Below, piece after piece: positions 16,590 to 26,480 of a stretch of 64,000 nt of DNA. Made by a program: the position numbers and the translations under genes. The notes under the pieces are model-generated. The model saw only the letters and a program-made list of their open reading frames with translations, made no database searches and had not been told where the DNA came from. This stretch comes from Nitrososphaerota archaeon (lineage in GTDB: Archaea; Thermoproteota; Nitrososphaeria; Nitrososphaerales; Gagatemarchaeaceae), in assembly GCA_029785195.1 (NCBI GenBank), contig JAFMAD010000001.1, forward strand, positions 345,269 to 409,268, in the 5' to 3' direction. Position 1 is the first letter of the stretch. Every line of letters begins with the position of its first letter.

Positions 16590-16742
16590 ATGATTCTCAC
16601 GGCCGTCCCCGAAGAGACATATTGCCTCAAGACGCAGCAGCATGTACCAGCTACCTCAGGGAGGAACCTGTTCTGTTATCGGTGTGGGATGTACCTTGGC
16701 ACCGCGATGGACCCCAAACTCGGGAGCCTCCTGGACTTTTAG
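16590..16742 (+). CDS. Small Cys/His protein, likely zinc-binding
   Basis: Read from ATG 16590 this is a 50-residue protein. It has YCLKTQQH followed by FCYRCGMYLG, i.e. one Cys and one His upstream of a C-x-x-C knuckle, so a small single zinc site is plausible. The longer frame starting at 16476 crosses the promoter. A strong TATA-like TTAAATAT (16561-16568) lies 22-29 bp before the ATG, which fits leaderless translation. The stop overlaps the convergent GNAT gene by 4 bp. Function unknown. Confidence 0.65.
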   Translation: MILTAVPEETYCLKTQQHVPATSGRNLFCYRCGMYLGTAMDPKLGSLLDF

Positions 16743-17200
16743 GGCCGCTTCGCGAACTGGTTGATCAGCGCCCTGAAGCCGCGTTTGACGTAGAAGCGGT
16801 TGGCGATTTCGTTCTGGGCAGGGACATCCGCGACAACGATTTCAGCCCCCATCTTCTTTAGCTCCGCAGACGCCTGCTGGATCATCTCGTCCCCGAGAGC
16901 CTTCCTCCGGTGCTCGGGGAGGATGTAGAGGTCGGTGATCCTCCCTTCTTGGTGGGGTTCGTAAAAGATCCGCTCGCGCATTTCAGCTCTCAGGACCCCT
17001 ACCACCTTCTTCCCCTCCGCTGCCACGAGGAGGAGATGCCCTGGCGCGGCGAGGGAAGACTGGATGTACCTCTCCGCCCTTGCCTTCGCGTCTGGCACCA
17101 CGGCGAAGAGGGGGTCGAACTCGTTGTTGAGCCTCTTGGTCCTGACTATCAGATCAGAAAGAGCTTCGACGTCGTCCTTCCTGGCGTGCCTGATCTCCAT
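16739..17200 (-). CDS. GNAT-family N-acetyltransferase
   Basis: A 153-residue single GNAT domain. ITDLYILPEHRRKALGDEMIQ corresponds to acetyl-CoA motif A, although the usual G-x-G/A loop reads RRKALGDEM, a slightly degenerate form. FYVKRGFRALINQF is the C-terminal motif B. The substrate is unknown. A TATA-like TAAATC on the minus strand (17228-17237) is 28-37 bp before the ATG. Confidence 0.87.
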   Translation of the reverse strand: MEIRHARKDDVEALSDLIVRTKRLNNEFDPLFAVVPDAKARAERYIQSSLAAPGHLLLVAAEGKKVVGVLRAEMRERIFYEPHQEGRITDLYILPEHRRKALGDEMIQQASAELKKMGAEIVVADVPAQNEIANRFYVKRGFRALINQFAKRP

Positions 17201-17240
17201 GTCCGCCCCCCTCGCCGGTCCGGGGGCGATTGATTTACGC

Positions 17241-18653
17241 CTATTCTGGAGGATCGACGATTACACCTCCGTTTCTAAGAGCGCTCATCACTCTCCTCGA
17301 CCTCTCGATTGCGGCCATGGCAGCGTTCATGGACTCTTGAGGGGACAGGCTCCGCCGAGCGACCCCCTCGCTTATGGCCGCCTGGCCGACCTTCGTTGCG
17401 ACCCTCGGATAGACCTCCCACTGCACCATTGTGGGGAGAATGTAGTCCCTGCGGAGTCCCTTCTCCTGGGCGAAGGCCGCCAGTTCCTTCGCTGCCTCGA
17501 TTACCATCGGGTCGGTGATCGTCTTCGCCTTCACGTCCAGGGCCCCCCTGAAGACTGCCGGGAAGAGTAGGCTATTGTTCACCTGGTTGGGGAAGTCTGA
17601 CCTCCCCGTGGCTACTACCTCGACCCCGGCCGAAAGGGCCGCATCCGGGAGCATCTCTGGGACCGGGTTGGCAAGGAAGAAGGCGATGGCCCTCTTGTTC
17701 ATCACCGCCACCTCGTCCGGCACTATCGCGTCGGGACCCTGCCGCGCCGCCGCGACCAAGGCATCAGCCCCCTTCAGGGCGTCCTTCAGCCCCCCGCTCA
17801 CTCTGTCCCCGTTGGTGCGGATCGCGAGCTCATATTTCCACTTGTTCTTCAGCATGAGCTGGTCTATGTCTTCCCTCTCTGGATGGAGAATCCCCTTGGA
17901 GTCGACCACTATGATGTCCTTCGGGTCCGCGCCAGCTTCGACGAGGAGCCTCTCGGCCGCGACGTTGGCCGCCCCGGCGCCGTATAGCACGACCCTCGTC
18001 CCTCTGAGCTCCCTCCCCGTGACTTCCAGCGCGTTGAACAGGGCGGCGAGCGTGACCCCGGCCGTCCCCTGCTGGTCGTCGTGCCAGACCGGTATGCTCA
18101 TCTCCTCACGCAGCCTGTCCAAGACTTCGAAGCACTTCGGTGACTCGATGTCCTCGAGGTTCACCCCTCCTACTGAGGGCTCCAAGGCCTTGACGAACCC
18201 CATCAGCTCGTCGGCGCTCTTCACCCTGACTGGAAGCGGCAGTGCGTTCACCCCGCCGAGGTAGTTGTAGATCAATGCCTTTCCTTCCATAACAGGGAGG
18301 GAGCCCTCCGGGCCTATGTTTCCAAGGCCGAGGACCCTGGTCCCGTCCGTCACGATGGCTATGGTGTTCCATCGGCCAGTGTACTCGAACGAGAGCTCAG
18401 GCTGTGCCTCGATGGCCTTCGAGACGGCCGCGACCCCCGGGGTGTACCATATGGAGAAGTCCTGGAGCGACCTCACAGGTACCTTGGGGGCGAACCCCAC
18501 CTTGCCTCCATAGAACTTCGAGTATTCGAGCGCCTTCCTTGACGAGTCGTCCTTGGGGGCGGGGTTCAACTCCGCCTTTCGCCCCGCCTCGCCCGTATTT
18601 GCGCCTTCGAGTTCGGAACGGAAAGGACGCTGGCGACCTTCCGGAGAACTCAT
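17241..18653 (-). CDS. NAD(P)-dependent malic enzyme
   Basis: A 470-residue malate dehydrogenase (oxaloacetate-decarboxylating) of the short bacterial/archaeal type. The N-terminal domain has DFSIWYTPGVAAVSKAI, IAIVTDGTRVLGLGNIGPE and the metal site region VNLEDIESPKCFEVL. The NAD-binding domain carries VVLYGAGAANVAAERLL, and NPVPEMLPDAA and GRSDFPNQVNNSL follow. No PTA domain is fused. It converts malate to pyruvate, feeding POR and PPDK encoded further on. ATG 18653 was chosen over a GTG at 18662. Confidence 0.94.
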   Translation of the reverse strand: MSSPEGRQRPFRSELEGANTGEAGRKAELNPAPKDDSSRKALEYSKFYGGKVGFAPKVPVRSLQDFSIWYTPGVAAVSKAIEAQPELSFEYTGRWNTIAIVTDGTRVLGLGNIGPEGSLPVMEGKALIYNYLGGVNALPLPVRVKSADELMGFVKALEPSVGGVNLEDIESPKCFEVLDRLREEMSIPVWHDDQQGTAGVTLAALFNALEVTGRELRGTRVVLYGAGAANVAAERLLVEAGADPKDIIVVDSKGILHPEREDIDQLMLKNKWKYELAIRTNGDRVSGGLKDALKGADALVAAARQGPDAIVPDEVAVMNKRAIAFFLANPVPEMLPDAALSAGVEVVATGRSDFPNQVNNSLLFPAVFRGALDVKAKTITDPMVIEAAKELAAFAQEKGLRRDYILPTMVQWEVYPRVATKVGQAAISEGVARRSLSPQESMNAAMAAIERSRRVMSALRNGGVIVDPPE

Positions 18654-18761
18654 GCCGCGCACCGCCCAGGAGCGCCTTCCAGAGGCATCTTGGCCTGCGT
18701 ATACTAGAGATGGTTTAAGTGATACGGGCGATTCTCAGGAGTGACAACCGACTGTGGCGGG

Positions 18762-18932
18762 TCAGCGGTGAGCGTACTTGTGGGGGTCCTTGTCAAAGGC
18801 CGCTTTACACCCGGGGGAGCAGAAATAGAAGTTCTTCCCTTCGTGCTCCGATTTCAGGGTGGCTCTCTTTTCGTCTACCATCATGCCGCAGATTGGGTCT
18901 TTTTGCACGGCGCGAACTTCCTCTCCGTCCAT
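18762..18932 (-). CDS. Free-standing YHS-domain protein
   Basis: A 56-residue ORF. Translation gives KDPICGMMVDEKRATLKSEH followed by NFYFCSPGCKAAFDKDPHKY, an entire YHS domain with the CGM and FCSPGC motifs, thought to bind heavy metals. An in-frame TAA directly precedes the ATG, which fixes the start. The sequence is clearly related to the YHS domain heading the adjacent divergent P-type ATPase. It is probably a small copper- or metal-binding partner. No convincing TATA box was seen upstream. Confidence 0.85.
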   Translation of the reverse strand: MDGEEVRAVQKDPICGMMVDEKRATLKSEHEGKNFYFCSPGCKAAFDKDPHKYAHR

Positions 18933-19101
18933 TTAGAGCTTCCGGAGGGAAGGCCGTGGATCTTCGCTGTCTTCCAGGATGCCCCCTGGCCTGAGTCGGG
19001 CTAACTGCTGGCCAGATTCGCACGACGCAGGGCCTGGGGAGCTGCTGCGACCTCCTTCAGGGGATGACTTTAACCTGAAGCAGATTGGAGACATTCGAAC
19101 G

Positions 19102-21189
19102 ATGGCGAAGGACCCCGTTTGCGGGATGTTCGTGGACGAGAAGTCGGCCGACCTCAAGGCCGAGGTGAGGGGGGTCACCTATTACTTCTGTAGCGAGTCT
19201 TGCATGAACGAGTTCCTTGCTCCCGAGAGGGAGATCAGGCGGCTAAGGACGTCCGTAATGGCCTCCGCCGCCCTTTCCGTCCCGATACTCTTCTTCACAT
19301 ACGTCTCCCCGGTCCGGGGGTCCGTCAGAGACTACCTCCTGCTCGCCCTCGCGACCCCAATCCAGTTCGGGGTCGGATGGAGGTTCTACGTCGGGACCTT
19401 CGACAGCGTCAGGAACAGGATGGGGAACATGGACGTGCTTATCGCCCTAGGCACCTCCGCTGCCTTCGGCTATTCGGCGCTTGTGACTTTCTTCCCCGGC
19501 CTCTTCCCCCTCTCCGGGGTATACTTCGACACCTCTGCGGTAATAGTTACTCTGGTCCTCGCAGGGAGGTACATCGAGCACATGACCAAAGGGCGGGCGT
19601 CCGCGGCCGTAAGGAAGCTGATCGACCTGAAGCCCACAAAGGCCCGCAGGCTCGTGGACGGAGTGGAATCAGAGGTCCCCGTCGAAGAGGTCGTGGTGGG
19701 AGACGTCCTGGTCGTTTACCCCGGGGAGAAGATCCCCGTCGACTCGGTCGTCCTGGAGGGGGACTCTGCGGTGGATGAGTCTATGGTCACCGGCGAGAGC
19801 ATCCCGGTCGAGAAGAGGACTGGGGACGCTCTAGTCGGGGGGACCATAAACGGAGGCGGGCTCCTCAAGGCGAGGGCCACGAAGGTCGGTCAGGACACCG
19901 CGCTTTCCCAGATAGTGATGCTCGTGGAGGAGGCGCAGGTTGGGAAGGCGCCCATCCAGCGCCTCGCCGACAGGGTAGCCTCATACTTCGTCCCTGCGGT
20001 GGTGCTGGCTGCCGCCGTCGCCGGTCTGTCCTGGTACTTCATAGGTCACATCGGGACCGACTTCGCGACGCTTGCGTTTGTGTCGGTCGTCGTGATAGCG
20101 TGCCCGTGCGCCCTCGGGGTGGCCACCCCTGCCGCGCTCCTTGTAGGGACGAGCAAGGGGGCGCAGAACGGGGTCCTGATCAAGGGAGGGGAGTATCTCG
20201 AGCGCGCCGGGAAGGTGGACACCGTGGTCTTCGACAAGACCGGGACGCTCACGGTCGGGAGGCCTTCGGTGACCATGATCGCCACGGCCAAGGGGCAGAC
20301 AGAGGAGGGGGTCCTTCGCCTTGCCGCCTCAGTGGAGAAAGGATCGGAGCACCCCCTTGGAGGGGCGATCGTCAGGGCGGCAGGGAGCCGTTCGCTGTCG
20401 GTCCCCGACCCCAAGGACTTCCATGCGACCGCGGGCGAGGGGGTGGCGGCCCTCGTGGAAGGCAAACCTGTCGTTCTTGGGAACAGGAGGATGATGGCGC
20501 GCCTGGGGATCGACGTCGCCCCGTTTGAGGCGACGCTCTCGGCCCTCGAAGAGAGGGGCCAGACTACGGTGATCCTCGCGACAGGGGGGGAAGGCATAGG
20601 AGTGATCGGGGTCGCGGACACGTTGAAGCCGTCGGCCCTGCCTGCGGTGTCTGCCATCAGGGGGATGGGGGCGGAGGTCGTGATGCTCACCGGCGACAAC
20701 ATGAAAACGGCATCGGCCATAGCGAGGAGCATCGGAGTGGATAGGGTCTTCGCCGAGGTCGCCCCCCAGCAGAAGGAGGAGATCATCGCGACGCTCCAGA
20801 AGGACGGGAAGGTGGTTGCGATGGTCGGAGATGGGATAAACGACGCGCCAGCGCTGGCCAGGGCGGACGTCGGGGTGGCGATAGGGAGCGGCACAGACAT
20901 CGCGAAGGAGACTGGCGGGATAGTCCTGATCAGGGATGACCTGCGCGGGGTCGCCGCAGCCATTGGGCTGAGCAGGAAGACGCTCGCGAAGATCAAGCAG
21001 AACCTCTTTTGGGCATTCGCTTACAACGCCGCACTTATCCCGATAGCCGCGGGGGCGCTTGTCCCGGTGCTAGGCGTCCAGATGTACGAATATCTTCCTT
21101 TCCTGGCTGCCGGGGCCATGGCGTTGAGCTCCGCCACGGTGGTAGGCAACTCGCTCCTTCTCTTCAGGTACAAGCCGGAGGCGCCTTAG
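19102..21189 (+). CDS. copA: Copper-type P1B ATPase with N-terminal YHS domain
   Basis: 695 residues from ATG 19102, which is 27-34 bp after a TATA-like CTTTAACC. Residues 1-45 form a YHS domain ([17 protein letters not shown]) instead of the usual HMA domain. Then come the transmembrane region, the actuator TGES motif, the membrane metal-site CPC in [17 protein letters not shown], the phosphorylation motif DKTGT, the HP of [18 protein letters not shown] and [14 protein letters not shown] with SEHPLG marks a Cu+-exporting P1B-1 pump. A separate HMA chaperone gene starts 6 bp after its stop. Confidence 0.96.
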   Translation: MAKDPVCGMFVDEKSADLKAEVRGVTYYFCSESCMNEFLAPEREIRRLRTSVMASAALSVPILFFTYVSPVRGSVRDYLLLALATPIQFGVGWRFYVGTFDSVRNRMGNMDVLIALGTSAAFGYSALVTFFPGLFPLSGVYFDTSAVIVTLVLAGRYIEHMTKGRASAAVRKLIDLKPTKARRLVDGVESEVPVEEVVVGDVLVVYPGEKIPVDSVVLEGDSAVDESMVTGESIPVEKRTGDALVGGTINGGGLLKARATKVGQDTALSQIVMLVEEAQVGKAPIQRLADRVASYFVPAVVLAAAVAGLSWYFIGHIGTDFATLAFVSVVVIACPCALGVATPAALLVGTSKGAQNGVLIKGGEYLERAGKVDTVVFDKTGTLTVGRPSVTMIATAKGQTEEGVLRLAASVEKGSEHPLGGAIVRAAGSRSLSVPDPKDFHATAGEGVAALVEGKPVVLGNRRMMARLGIDVAPFEATLSALEERGQTTVILATGGEGIGVIGVADTLKPSALPAVSAIRGMGAEVVMLTGDNMKTASAIARSIGVDRVFAEVAPQQKEEIIATLQKDGKVVAMVGDGINDAPALARADVGVAIGSGTDIAKETGGIVLIRDDLRGVAAAIGLSRKTLAKIKQNLFWAFAYNAALIPIAAGALVPVLGVQMYEYLPFLAAGAMALSSATVVGNSLLLFRYKPEAP

Positions 21190-21194
21190 GGCGG

Positions 21195-21437
21195 TTGGGG
21201 CCCCCGGTCAAAACGAAGCGGGCTGTCTTCGCGGTGCGGGGCATGTCCTGCACCACCTGCGCCCTCGGCATAGAGAAGCGGCTCAAGAGAGTCGAGGGCG
21301 TCGAGGCGGTGAGCGCGGGCATAATGCTGAACCAAGTCTATGTGGACTACGACGACACGAAGACAGACTTGGATAGGGTCACGGAGGAGATACAGAAGGC
21401 AGGGTACGCGAACCACGTCGTCAGGAAGACCGGATGA
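21195..21437 (+). CDS. HMA-domain copper chaperone
   Basis: About 80 residues from TTG 21195, 6 bp after the ATPase stop. The heavy-metal-associated fold is clear: VFAVRGMSCTTCALGIEKRL with the C-x-x-C metal site, then VEAVSAGIMLNQVYVDYD and the final ITEEIQKAGY-like helix. The position suggests that it delivers Cu+ to the pump, supplying in trans the HMA domain the pump lacks. No ATG is available before the C-x-x-C apart from the one inside the motif itself. Confidence 0.88.
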   Translation: MGPPVKTKRAVFAVRGMSCTTCALGIEKRLKRVEGVEAVSAGIMLNQVYVDYDDTKTDLDRVTEEIQKAGYANHVVRKTG

Positions 21438-21576
21438 CCAGCAGAAAGGAGGGAAAGGGGGACACCCCGCCAAGTCGGCGCAGATGTTCTGAGGGATGAA
21501 AGCAGCGGGGCGCCTCAAGCGCGCTGGGCTGTCGAACGTTTATTTCCTTTCGCTTGCCGCCCCTTCTAGGCCACGG

Positions 21577-22935
21577 TTGGTAAGCGACAAGCTCGAGAAA
21601 TACATCAACGAGAACATCGACGCATTCGCGAACGACATCGTCCGCCTTGCTTCGCAGAGAAGCGTCTCAGCGAGGAAGGAGGGGATAGAGGAGTGCGCGG
21701 CTCTCGTCGAGAGGATGCTGAGGGAGATAGGCGCCGAGACGAAGGTATTGAGGATAGACGGGGCGGCCCCGCTCGTCTTTGGAGAGGTGAAGTCCAAGAA
21801 GCCAGGCAAGACCATCATGTTTTACAACCACTATGACGTCCAGCCAGAGGAACCTCTTGAGCTCTGGAAGTCCCCTCCTTTCAAGCCAGAGATCAGGGAC
21901 GGGGCGATATACGGGAGGGGGGTCTCAGACGACAAAGGGGAGCTCGTGGCGAGGCTGAAGGTCGCGCAGTCATACATGGAGACACAGGGCGGGCCACCCT
22001 GCAGCTTGAAATTCTTCTTCGAGGGCGAAGAAGAGACCGGGAGCGTCCACCTCGCGGAGTACATAGAGAAGTACGGCGACCTGTTCAAGGCCGACGGTGT
22101 CATCTGGGAGTATGGGACTGTCGACGCCAACGGGACACCCAAGGTCACCCTTGGAGTCAAGGGGATAATCTACGTGGAGTTCGTGATCAGGTCGCTTTCG
22201 CAGGACGCCCATAGCAGCTTCGCTGCGGCCCTGCCGAGCGCGCCATGGAGGATGGTCAGGCTCCTGAACGCGCTGAAGGACGCGAACGAGAGAATACTGG
22301 TCCCCGGATGGTACGACGACGTCTCCACCCTTTCAGAGGACGAGCTGCGAGTTCTGCAGGAGATGCCTTTTGACGGAGACGGACTCAAGAAGAGCTATGG
22401 GGCTTCGGCCTTCGTCGGCGGGATGACAGATGAGCAGGCGAAGAAGGCGCTCGTCCAGAGGCCCACGGGGAACATCGCTGGGATATGGGCAGGGTACACT
22501 GGGCCAGGGTCTAAGACGGTCCTCCCCAAGGAGATACACGCGAAGATGGACTTCCGCCTCGTCCCAGAGCAGGACCCAGATGACCTCTTCAAGAAGCTCA
22601 GGAAGCACCTGGACGATAGCGGGTTCGCGGACGTGGAGATCCAGCTCGAGAGCATGGAGCCGGCTGCGAGGACCTCGCACAGGCATCCATTCGCCCAGGC
22701 CGCGGTCGCGGCCGCCGAGGAGGTCTACGGGAGGGAGCCCATAGTCCAGCTGGGTTCCCCCGGCACAGGGCCCCTCTACCTGTTCACGAGGAGGTACGGA
22801 ATGCCGTCGGTCGACATCGGGGTGTCGGCCGAGGACAGCGGGATACACGCCCCTAACGAGAACCTGAGACTGGAGAACCTGAGGAAGGGGATGCTATGGA
22901 TCTCTGAGACCATCGAGAAGTTCTCGGCCTCCTGA
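21577..22935 (+). CDS. M20-family metallopeptidase (dipeptidase/carboxypeptidase-like)
   Basis: About 452 residues from TTG 21577. Metal and catalytic motifs are visible: MFYNHYDVQP (His and the adjacent acid), RGVSDDKGELVARL, FFFEGEEETGS with the catalytic Glu pair, and a late His in SGIHAPNENLR. A dimerisation domain lies between about residues 200 and 330. These enzymes remove C-terminal residues from di- or oligopeptides with two zincs. ATG 21496 is an alternative start, but a TATA-like GTTTATTT (21538-21545) lies inside that extension. Confidence 0.88.
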   Translation: MVSDKLEKYINENIDAFANDIVRLASQRSVSARKEGIEECAALVERMLREIGAETKVLRIDGAAPLVFGEVKSKKPGKTIMFYNHYDVQPEEPLELWKSPPFKPEIRDGAIYGRGVSDDKGELVARLKVAQSYMETQGGPPCSLKFFFEGEEETGSVHLAEYIEKYGDLFKADGVIWEYGTVDANGTPKVTLGVKGIIYVEFVIRSLSQDAHSSFAAALPSAPWRMVRLLNALKDANERILVPGWYDDVSTLSEDELRVLQEMPFDGDGLKKSYGASAFVGGMTDEQAKKALVQRPTGNIAGIWAGYTGPGSKTVLPKEIHAKMDFRLVPEQDPDDLFKKLRKHLDDSGFADVEIQLESMEPAARTSHRHPFAQAAVAAAEEVYGREPIVQLGSPGTGPLYLFTRRYGMPSVDIGVSAEDSGIHAPNENLRLENLRKGMLWISETIEKFSAS

Positions 22936-22994
22936 AACCCACGCCCCCAGCTGAGGCGTTCACCTCAATAAGACCTGCCTCACACCCCGGCAGC

Positions 22995-24119
22995 ATGAGG
23001 GCAGCTGTCCTCGGGTCAGGGCTGATGGGTTCTGTGATAGGCTGGGACCTAGCGAACTCGGAAGGAGTCGACGAGGTGGTCGTGGCAGACATTGACAAAG
23101 AGAAGCTGGAGGCGCTGAAAAGGCGGGCCCCAGGGAGGAAGCTCTCCGTCGAAGTCCTCGACATCATGCAGCGGGACAAGGTGGTTCCATTCCTGAAACG
23201 TTTCGATGTGGCGGCTTCAGCCCTCCCTCACGGAGTCGTGCACCAGTCTGACCTCGCGGCTGTAGAGGCGGGGTCTAAGATGGTGAACATCGCCTTCGAG
23301 GACGAGCAGATAGACCTGGACGCCGCGGCGCGGAGGACTGGCGCGACCTTGGTCCCGGGGTGCGGCGTGGCCCCCGGACTGGGAGGGATACTGCTGGCCC
23401 GCGGACTGGAAGAACTAGGCGGCGGGGACGAAGGGCACATAATGGTTGGTGGAATCCCGCAGGAACCCAGGCCGCCGTTCGGGTACAAGCTCGTCTTCTC
23501 CATCGTCGGGCTCCTGAGGGAATACACGGACGAGGCGAGAGTGGTGAGGGACGGAAAGATAGTGAAGGTGATGCCATTTTCTACCGTCGAGGCGTACGAC
23601 TTCCCCTCCCCGATAGGGAGACTCGAGGGGTTCTGCACCGACGGACTGGCGAGCCTCGTCTATACCATGAAAGGGATGCGCGTCCTGGACGAGATAACCC
23701 TGAGGTGGCCTGGGCACGCCGAGAAGATGGGCCTGATCATGGAGTCAGGGTACTTTTCGCGCGAGAAGGTGAGGACCAGCGTGGGGGAGGTCACTCCGCT
23801 CGAGCTGTCCTGGGCCGTCCTAGGAAGGAAGCTCGCCGAAGGAGACCCAAGGGACATCACGGTGATGAGGGTGATAGCCAAGGGGGCGAAAGGGTCGGTG
23901 GTCTACGACATGGTGGACAGGTACGACGAAGAGAGGGGCGTCACATCGATGGGGAAGACAACAGGTTACACCGGATCCATAGTCGCCCAGATGCTTGGCA
24001 GGGGGGACGTGAAAGGGACGGGTGTGATACCACCGGAGAAGGCGGTGACAGGCAAGAGCGTCGAGGTTCTCCTCGCCCACCTCGCCAGGCGCGGGGTGCA
24101 CATCAAGAAGACGCCCTGA
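22995..24119 (+). CDS. Saccharopine dehydrogenase-like oxidoreductase
   Basis: A 374-residue protein with the N-terminal Rossmann motif AAVLGSGLMGSVIGWDLA and the family patterns VAASALPHGVVHQSDLAAVE, LVPGCGVAPGLGGILLARGL and GRLEGFCTDGL. This resembles the saccharopine reductase / lysine 6-dehydrogenase group (COG1748). The substrate could be an amino acid conjugate; lysine catabolism is one option. The gene stands alone between an M20 peptidase and an MFS exporter, which might hint at amino acid metabolism, but that is inference. Confidence 0.85.
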   Translation: MRAAVLGSGLMGSVIGWDLANSEGVDEVVVADIDKEKLEALKRRAPGRKLSVEVLDIMQRDKVVPFLKRFDVAASALPHGVVHQSDLAAVEAGSKMVNIAFEDEQIDLDAAARRTGATLVPGCGVAPGLGGILLARGLEELGGGDEGHIMVGGIPQEPRPPFGYKLVFSIVGLLREYTDEARVVRDGKIVKVMPFSTVEAYDFPSPIGRLEGFCTDGLASLVYTMKGMRVLDEITLRWPGHAEKMGLIMESGYFSREKVRTSVGEVTPLELSWAVLGRKLAEGDPRDITVMRVIAKGAKGSVVYDMVDRYDEERGVTSMGKTTGYTGSIVAQMLGRGDVKGTGVIPPEKAVTGKSVEVLLAHLARRGVHIKKTP

Positions 24120-24196
24120 CAGGGAAGCTCTGAGGCCGTCCGACGGAGCTTCCTCCGGCCCAACCCTTACATTCCGCCGGGAGAAGACGACCTTCG

Positions 24197-25666
24197 ATGG
24201 CAGAGGTCCGGACGGCGCCGCCCTACGAGGCGAGCTCCAGGTACGAGTCCGTGACGATCATAATCGTAATGACGGGCGTCCTGATGAGCGCGGTCGACAC
24301 CACCGCGGTTGTTTTGGCGCTGCCAGCCATGATGAGGGACCTCGGTTCAAGCGTGCTGAGCATAATCTGGGTCATAATGGCATACCTCCTCGTCATAACG
24401 ATATTCGGCACGCAGGTGGGGAAACTGGGCGACATCTTCGGCAGGGCGAGGATGTACAACCTGGGCTTCGGAGTCTTCGCCGCCGGGTCACTCCTTTGCG
24501 GCGTTTCTGCCACCGGGCCCGAAATCATATGGTTCAGGGTGGTGCAGGGGGTGGGGGGAGCCCTGATCTCGTCGAACAGCGGGGCGATAATCGCAGACAC
24601 GTTCCCCGCGAACAGGAGAGGGAGGGCGTTCGGGATCACAGGGTTTGGCTGGTCCGCCGGCGCGGTGCTAGGGATACTGGTGGGGGGAGCCTTCGTGACG
24701 TTCCTGAGCTGGCGCTACATCTTCTTCATCAACGTCCCCATCGGCGTGGTCGCTACGGTGGTGGGATACGTGGTGCTGAGGGACAAGACGCCTAAGGTGA
24801 AGAGCGCCATAGACTTCCTGGGCATGCTCCTGTTCGGCCTCGGCCTGTTCTCTTTGCTCACTGCCCTGACTGAGATCACCGGCTCAGGAGTGACGCCCGT
24901 CTCCGAAGCGGAGGCGGCTGCCGCTGTCCCTCTTCTCGTCGGCTTCGTCCTCTGGGAGCGCCACTGCTCCTCGCCTTTGCTCGACATTTCGGTCCTCCGC
25001 AAGAGGGTGCTCGCCGCCTCCATGTCAGCCGCTTTCTTCCAGTCCCTGGCCAGCTTCGCGGTCCTCTTTCTGGTCATCATGTACCTGCAGGGGCCGAGAG
25101 GGCTCACCCCCTGGGACGCTTCGCTGTATCTCATCCCCGGGTACATCCTCGGTGGGAGCATGGCCCCATTCGCCGGGAGGCTGTCCGACAGGCTCGGGGC
25201 GAGGGAGGTGGCTTCGGTCGGACTCGTGCTGCAGGCGCTCGGGATACTAGCCTATACCACCTTGGCGCTGGGCACCCCGCTCTTCATCGTGGTGCTGGCT
25301 TCCGTGCTTAACGGGGCCGGCACAAGCGCGTTCTTTCCAGCGAACAACAGCGCGGTGATGGCCAGTGCCCCTCGGAGGTCGTATGGCATGACGTCCGGAC
25401 TTCTCAGGACATTCTCAAACGTCGGGATGGTGAGCAGCTTCGCCGTCGCCCTCCTGATAGCGGCCCTCTCGATCCCCCGGCAGCTGAGCTTCGAAATCTT
25501 CCTAGGGGTCACACAGATCTCTGGGTCCTTGTCCCAAGCCTACGTCGACGGGATGCGCTCAGCGCTGCTCGCTTCCATCTCACTCCTTGCGGTGGCGCTG
25601 GCCCTCTCGTTGCTCAGAGGGAAGGAGGCCCGGACCGAAGTCGCAAGGAACGGAGCGGGTGACTAG
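24197..25666 (+). CDS. MFS transporter, DHA2 (14-TM) drug/proton antiporter type
   Basis: 489 residues with about 14 hydrophobic segments. MSAVDTTAVVLALPAMMRDL in the first helix and loop GKLGDIFGRARMYNLGF (motif A) are hallmarks of the DHA2 family, as is the motif C region GAVLGILVGGAFVTFLSWRY. Such proteins export drugs or small organics in exchange for protons. The ATG is 24-30 bp after a TATA-like CTTACATT. No regulator gene is adjacent. Confidence 0.92.
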   Translation: MAEVRTAPPYEASSRYESVTIIIVMTGVLMSAVDTTAVVLALPAMMRDLGSSVLSIIWVIMAYLLVITIFGTQVGKLGDIFGRARMYNLGFGVFAAGSLLCGVSATGPEIIWFRVVQGVGGALISSNSGAIIADTFPANRRGRAFGITGFGWSAGAVLGILVGGAFVTFLSWRYIFFINVPIGVVATVVGYVVLRDKTPKVKSAIDFLGMLLFGLGLFSLLTALTEITGSGVTPVSEAEAAAAVPLLVGFVLWERHCSSPLLDISVLRKRVLAASMSAAFFQSLASFAVLFLVIMYLQGPRGLTPWDASLYLIPGYILGGSMAPFAGRLSDRLGAREVASVGLVLQALGILAYTTLALGTPLFIVVLASVLNGAGTSAFFPANNSAVMASAPRRSYGMTSGLLRTFSNVGMVSSFAVALLIAALSIPRQLSFEIFLGVTQISGSLSQAYVDGMRSALLASISLLAVALALSLLRGKEARTEVARNGAGD

Positions 25667-25711
25667 GTCAGGCGGACTGGGCGGGTCGATGCCGCGGCTC
25701 TGGGCGGAGCC

Positions 25712-26458
25712 TCACTTCAATGCCTTCGAGCCGAGTATGGTGAAGCCGCTCCGATAGACCGCCCCCGAGATGGGCTCCACCCTTCCCACATCCAGGGTGG
25801 TCGCGAGGGACCCGGTCCCGAGCCATACGTCTGCCACCCTCGAGTTTGCCTTCGCCACCTCCACGGGCTCACTTACGCTCCCTTGACTCCCGTCGGTCTT
25901 AGGGAACACCCTCATGCCGAAGACGGGCCCGAACGGGGGGAGGTCGTCGGGCGCCCCCTGCCTCTCTACGACCACGCGAAGCGACATCGTCCTTTCGGGC
26001 CCCTTGACGCAGAAACCGCCGAACGTGCACCCAGCCGAGACCGGCTTCATTCCCGGATTGAGAGGGTGGAGCTTCGTCATGGAGATGCGGTCGGCGAGAC
26101 GCTTCTGGTAACCGTTGAGCAGGCCTCGGAGGAGCGACCATTCGGTGGTGACCCACATCACAGGGAAGTAGAGCCCTGTCCTCCCCATGTATTCGCACTT
26201 CACACCTACAGCTGCCTCCTGGTAGACCGTCCTGTCAGGCCTGTCAGCCGCAATCTCCAGCCCTGACTCGGCGACGGAGATTATCTCGCTGACGTAGCCC
26301 ACGCAGAGCCCGTCGGTCACGCCGAAGGGCTTGGGGATGAGGTCTGCCAGGGCGGACTTCTCTCCCCTGAAGTAGACCGCGATGTAGTCGGCACCGTAGT
26401 GCCATGGCCCCTCCTCTATGGCTGACGTGGGACCTGGGACGAGCGGGTGGTCGAGCAC
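25712..26458 (-). CDS. Acetoacetate decarboxylase-like protein
   Basis: About 248 residues from GTG 26458, the usual ADC length. Family patterns include WHYGADYIAVYFRGEKSAL, MGRTGLYFPVMWVTTEWSLL (region of the acidic catalytic residues) and YQKRLADRISMTKLHPLN, which holds the candidate Schiff-base lysine. ADC-like enzymes decarboxylate or hydrolyse 2-oxo and 3-oxo acids. Because of the neighbouring ring-cleavage genes it may act on a catabolic oxo-acid. A long open frame upstream runs antisense to the FAH gene and was discarded. Its promoter is shared with that gene. Confidence 0.85.
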   Translation of the reverse strand: MLDHPLVPGPTSAIEEGPWHYGADYIAVYFRGEKSALADLIPKPFGVTDGLCVGYVSEIISVAESGLEIAADRPDRTVYQEAAVGVKCEYMGRTGLYFPVMWVTTEWSLLRGLLNGYQKRLADRISMTKLHPLNPGMKPVSAGCTFGGFCVKGPERTMSLRVVVERQGAPDDLPPFGPVFGMRVFPKTDGSQGSVSEPVEVAKANSRVADVWLGTGSLATTLDVGRVEPISGAVYRSGFTILGSKALK

Positions 26459-26480
26459 TGCGGCTCCGGCGCGGTCAAAG

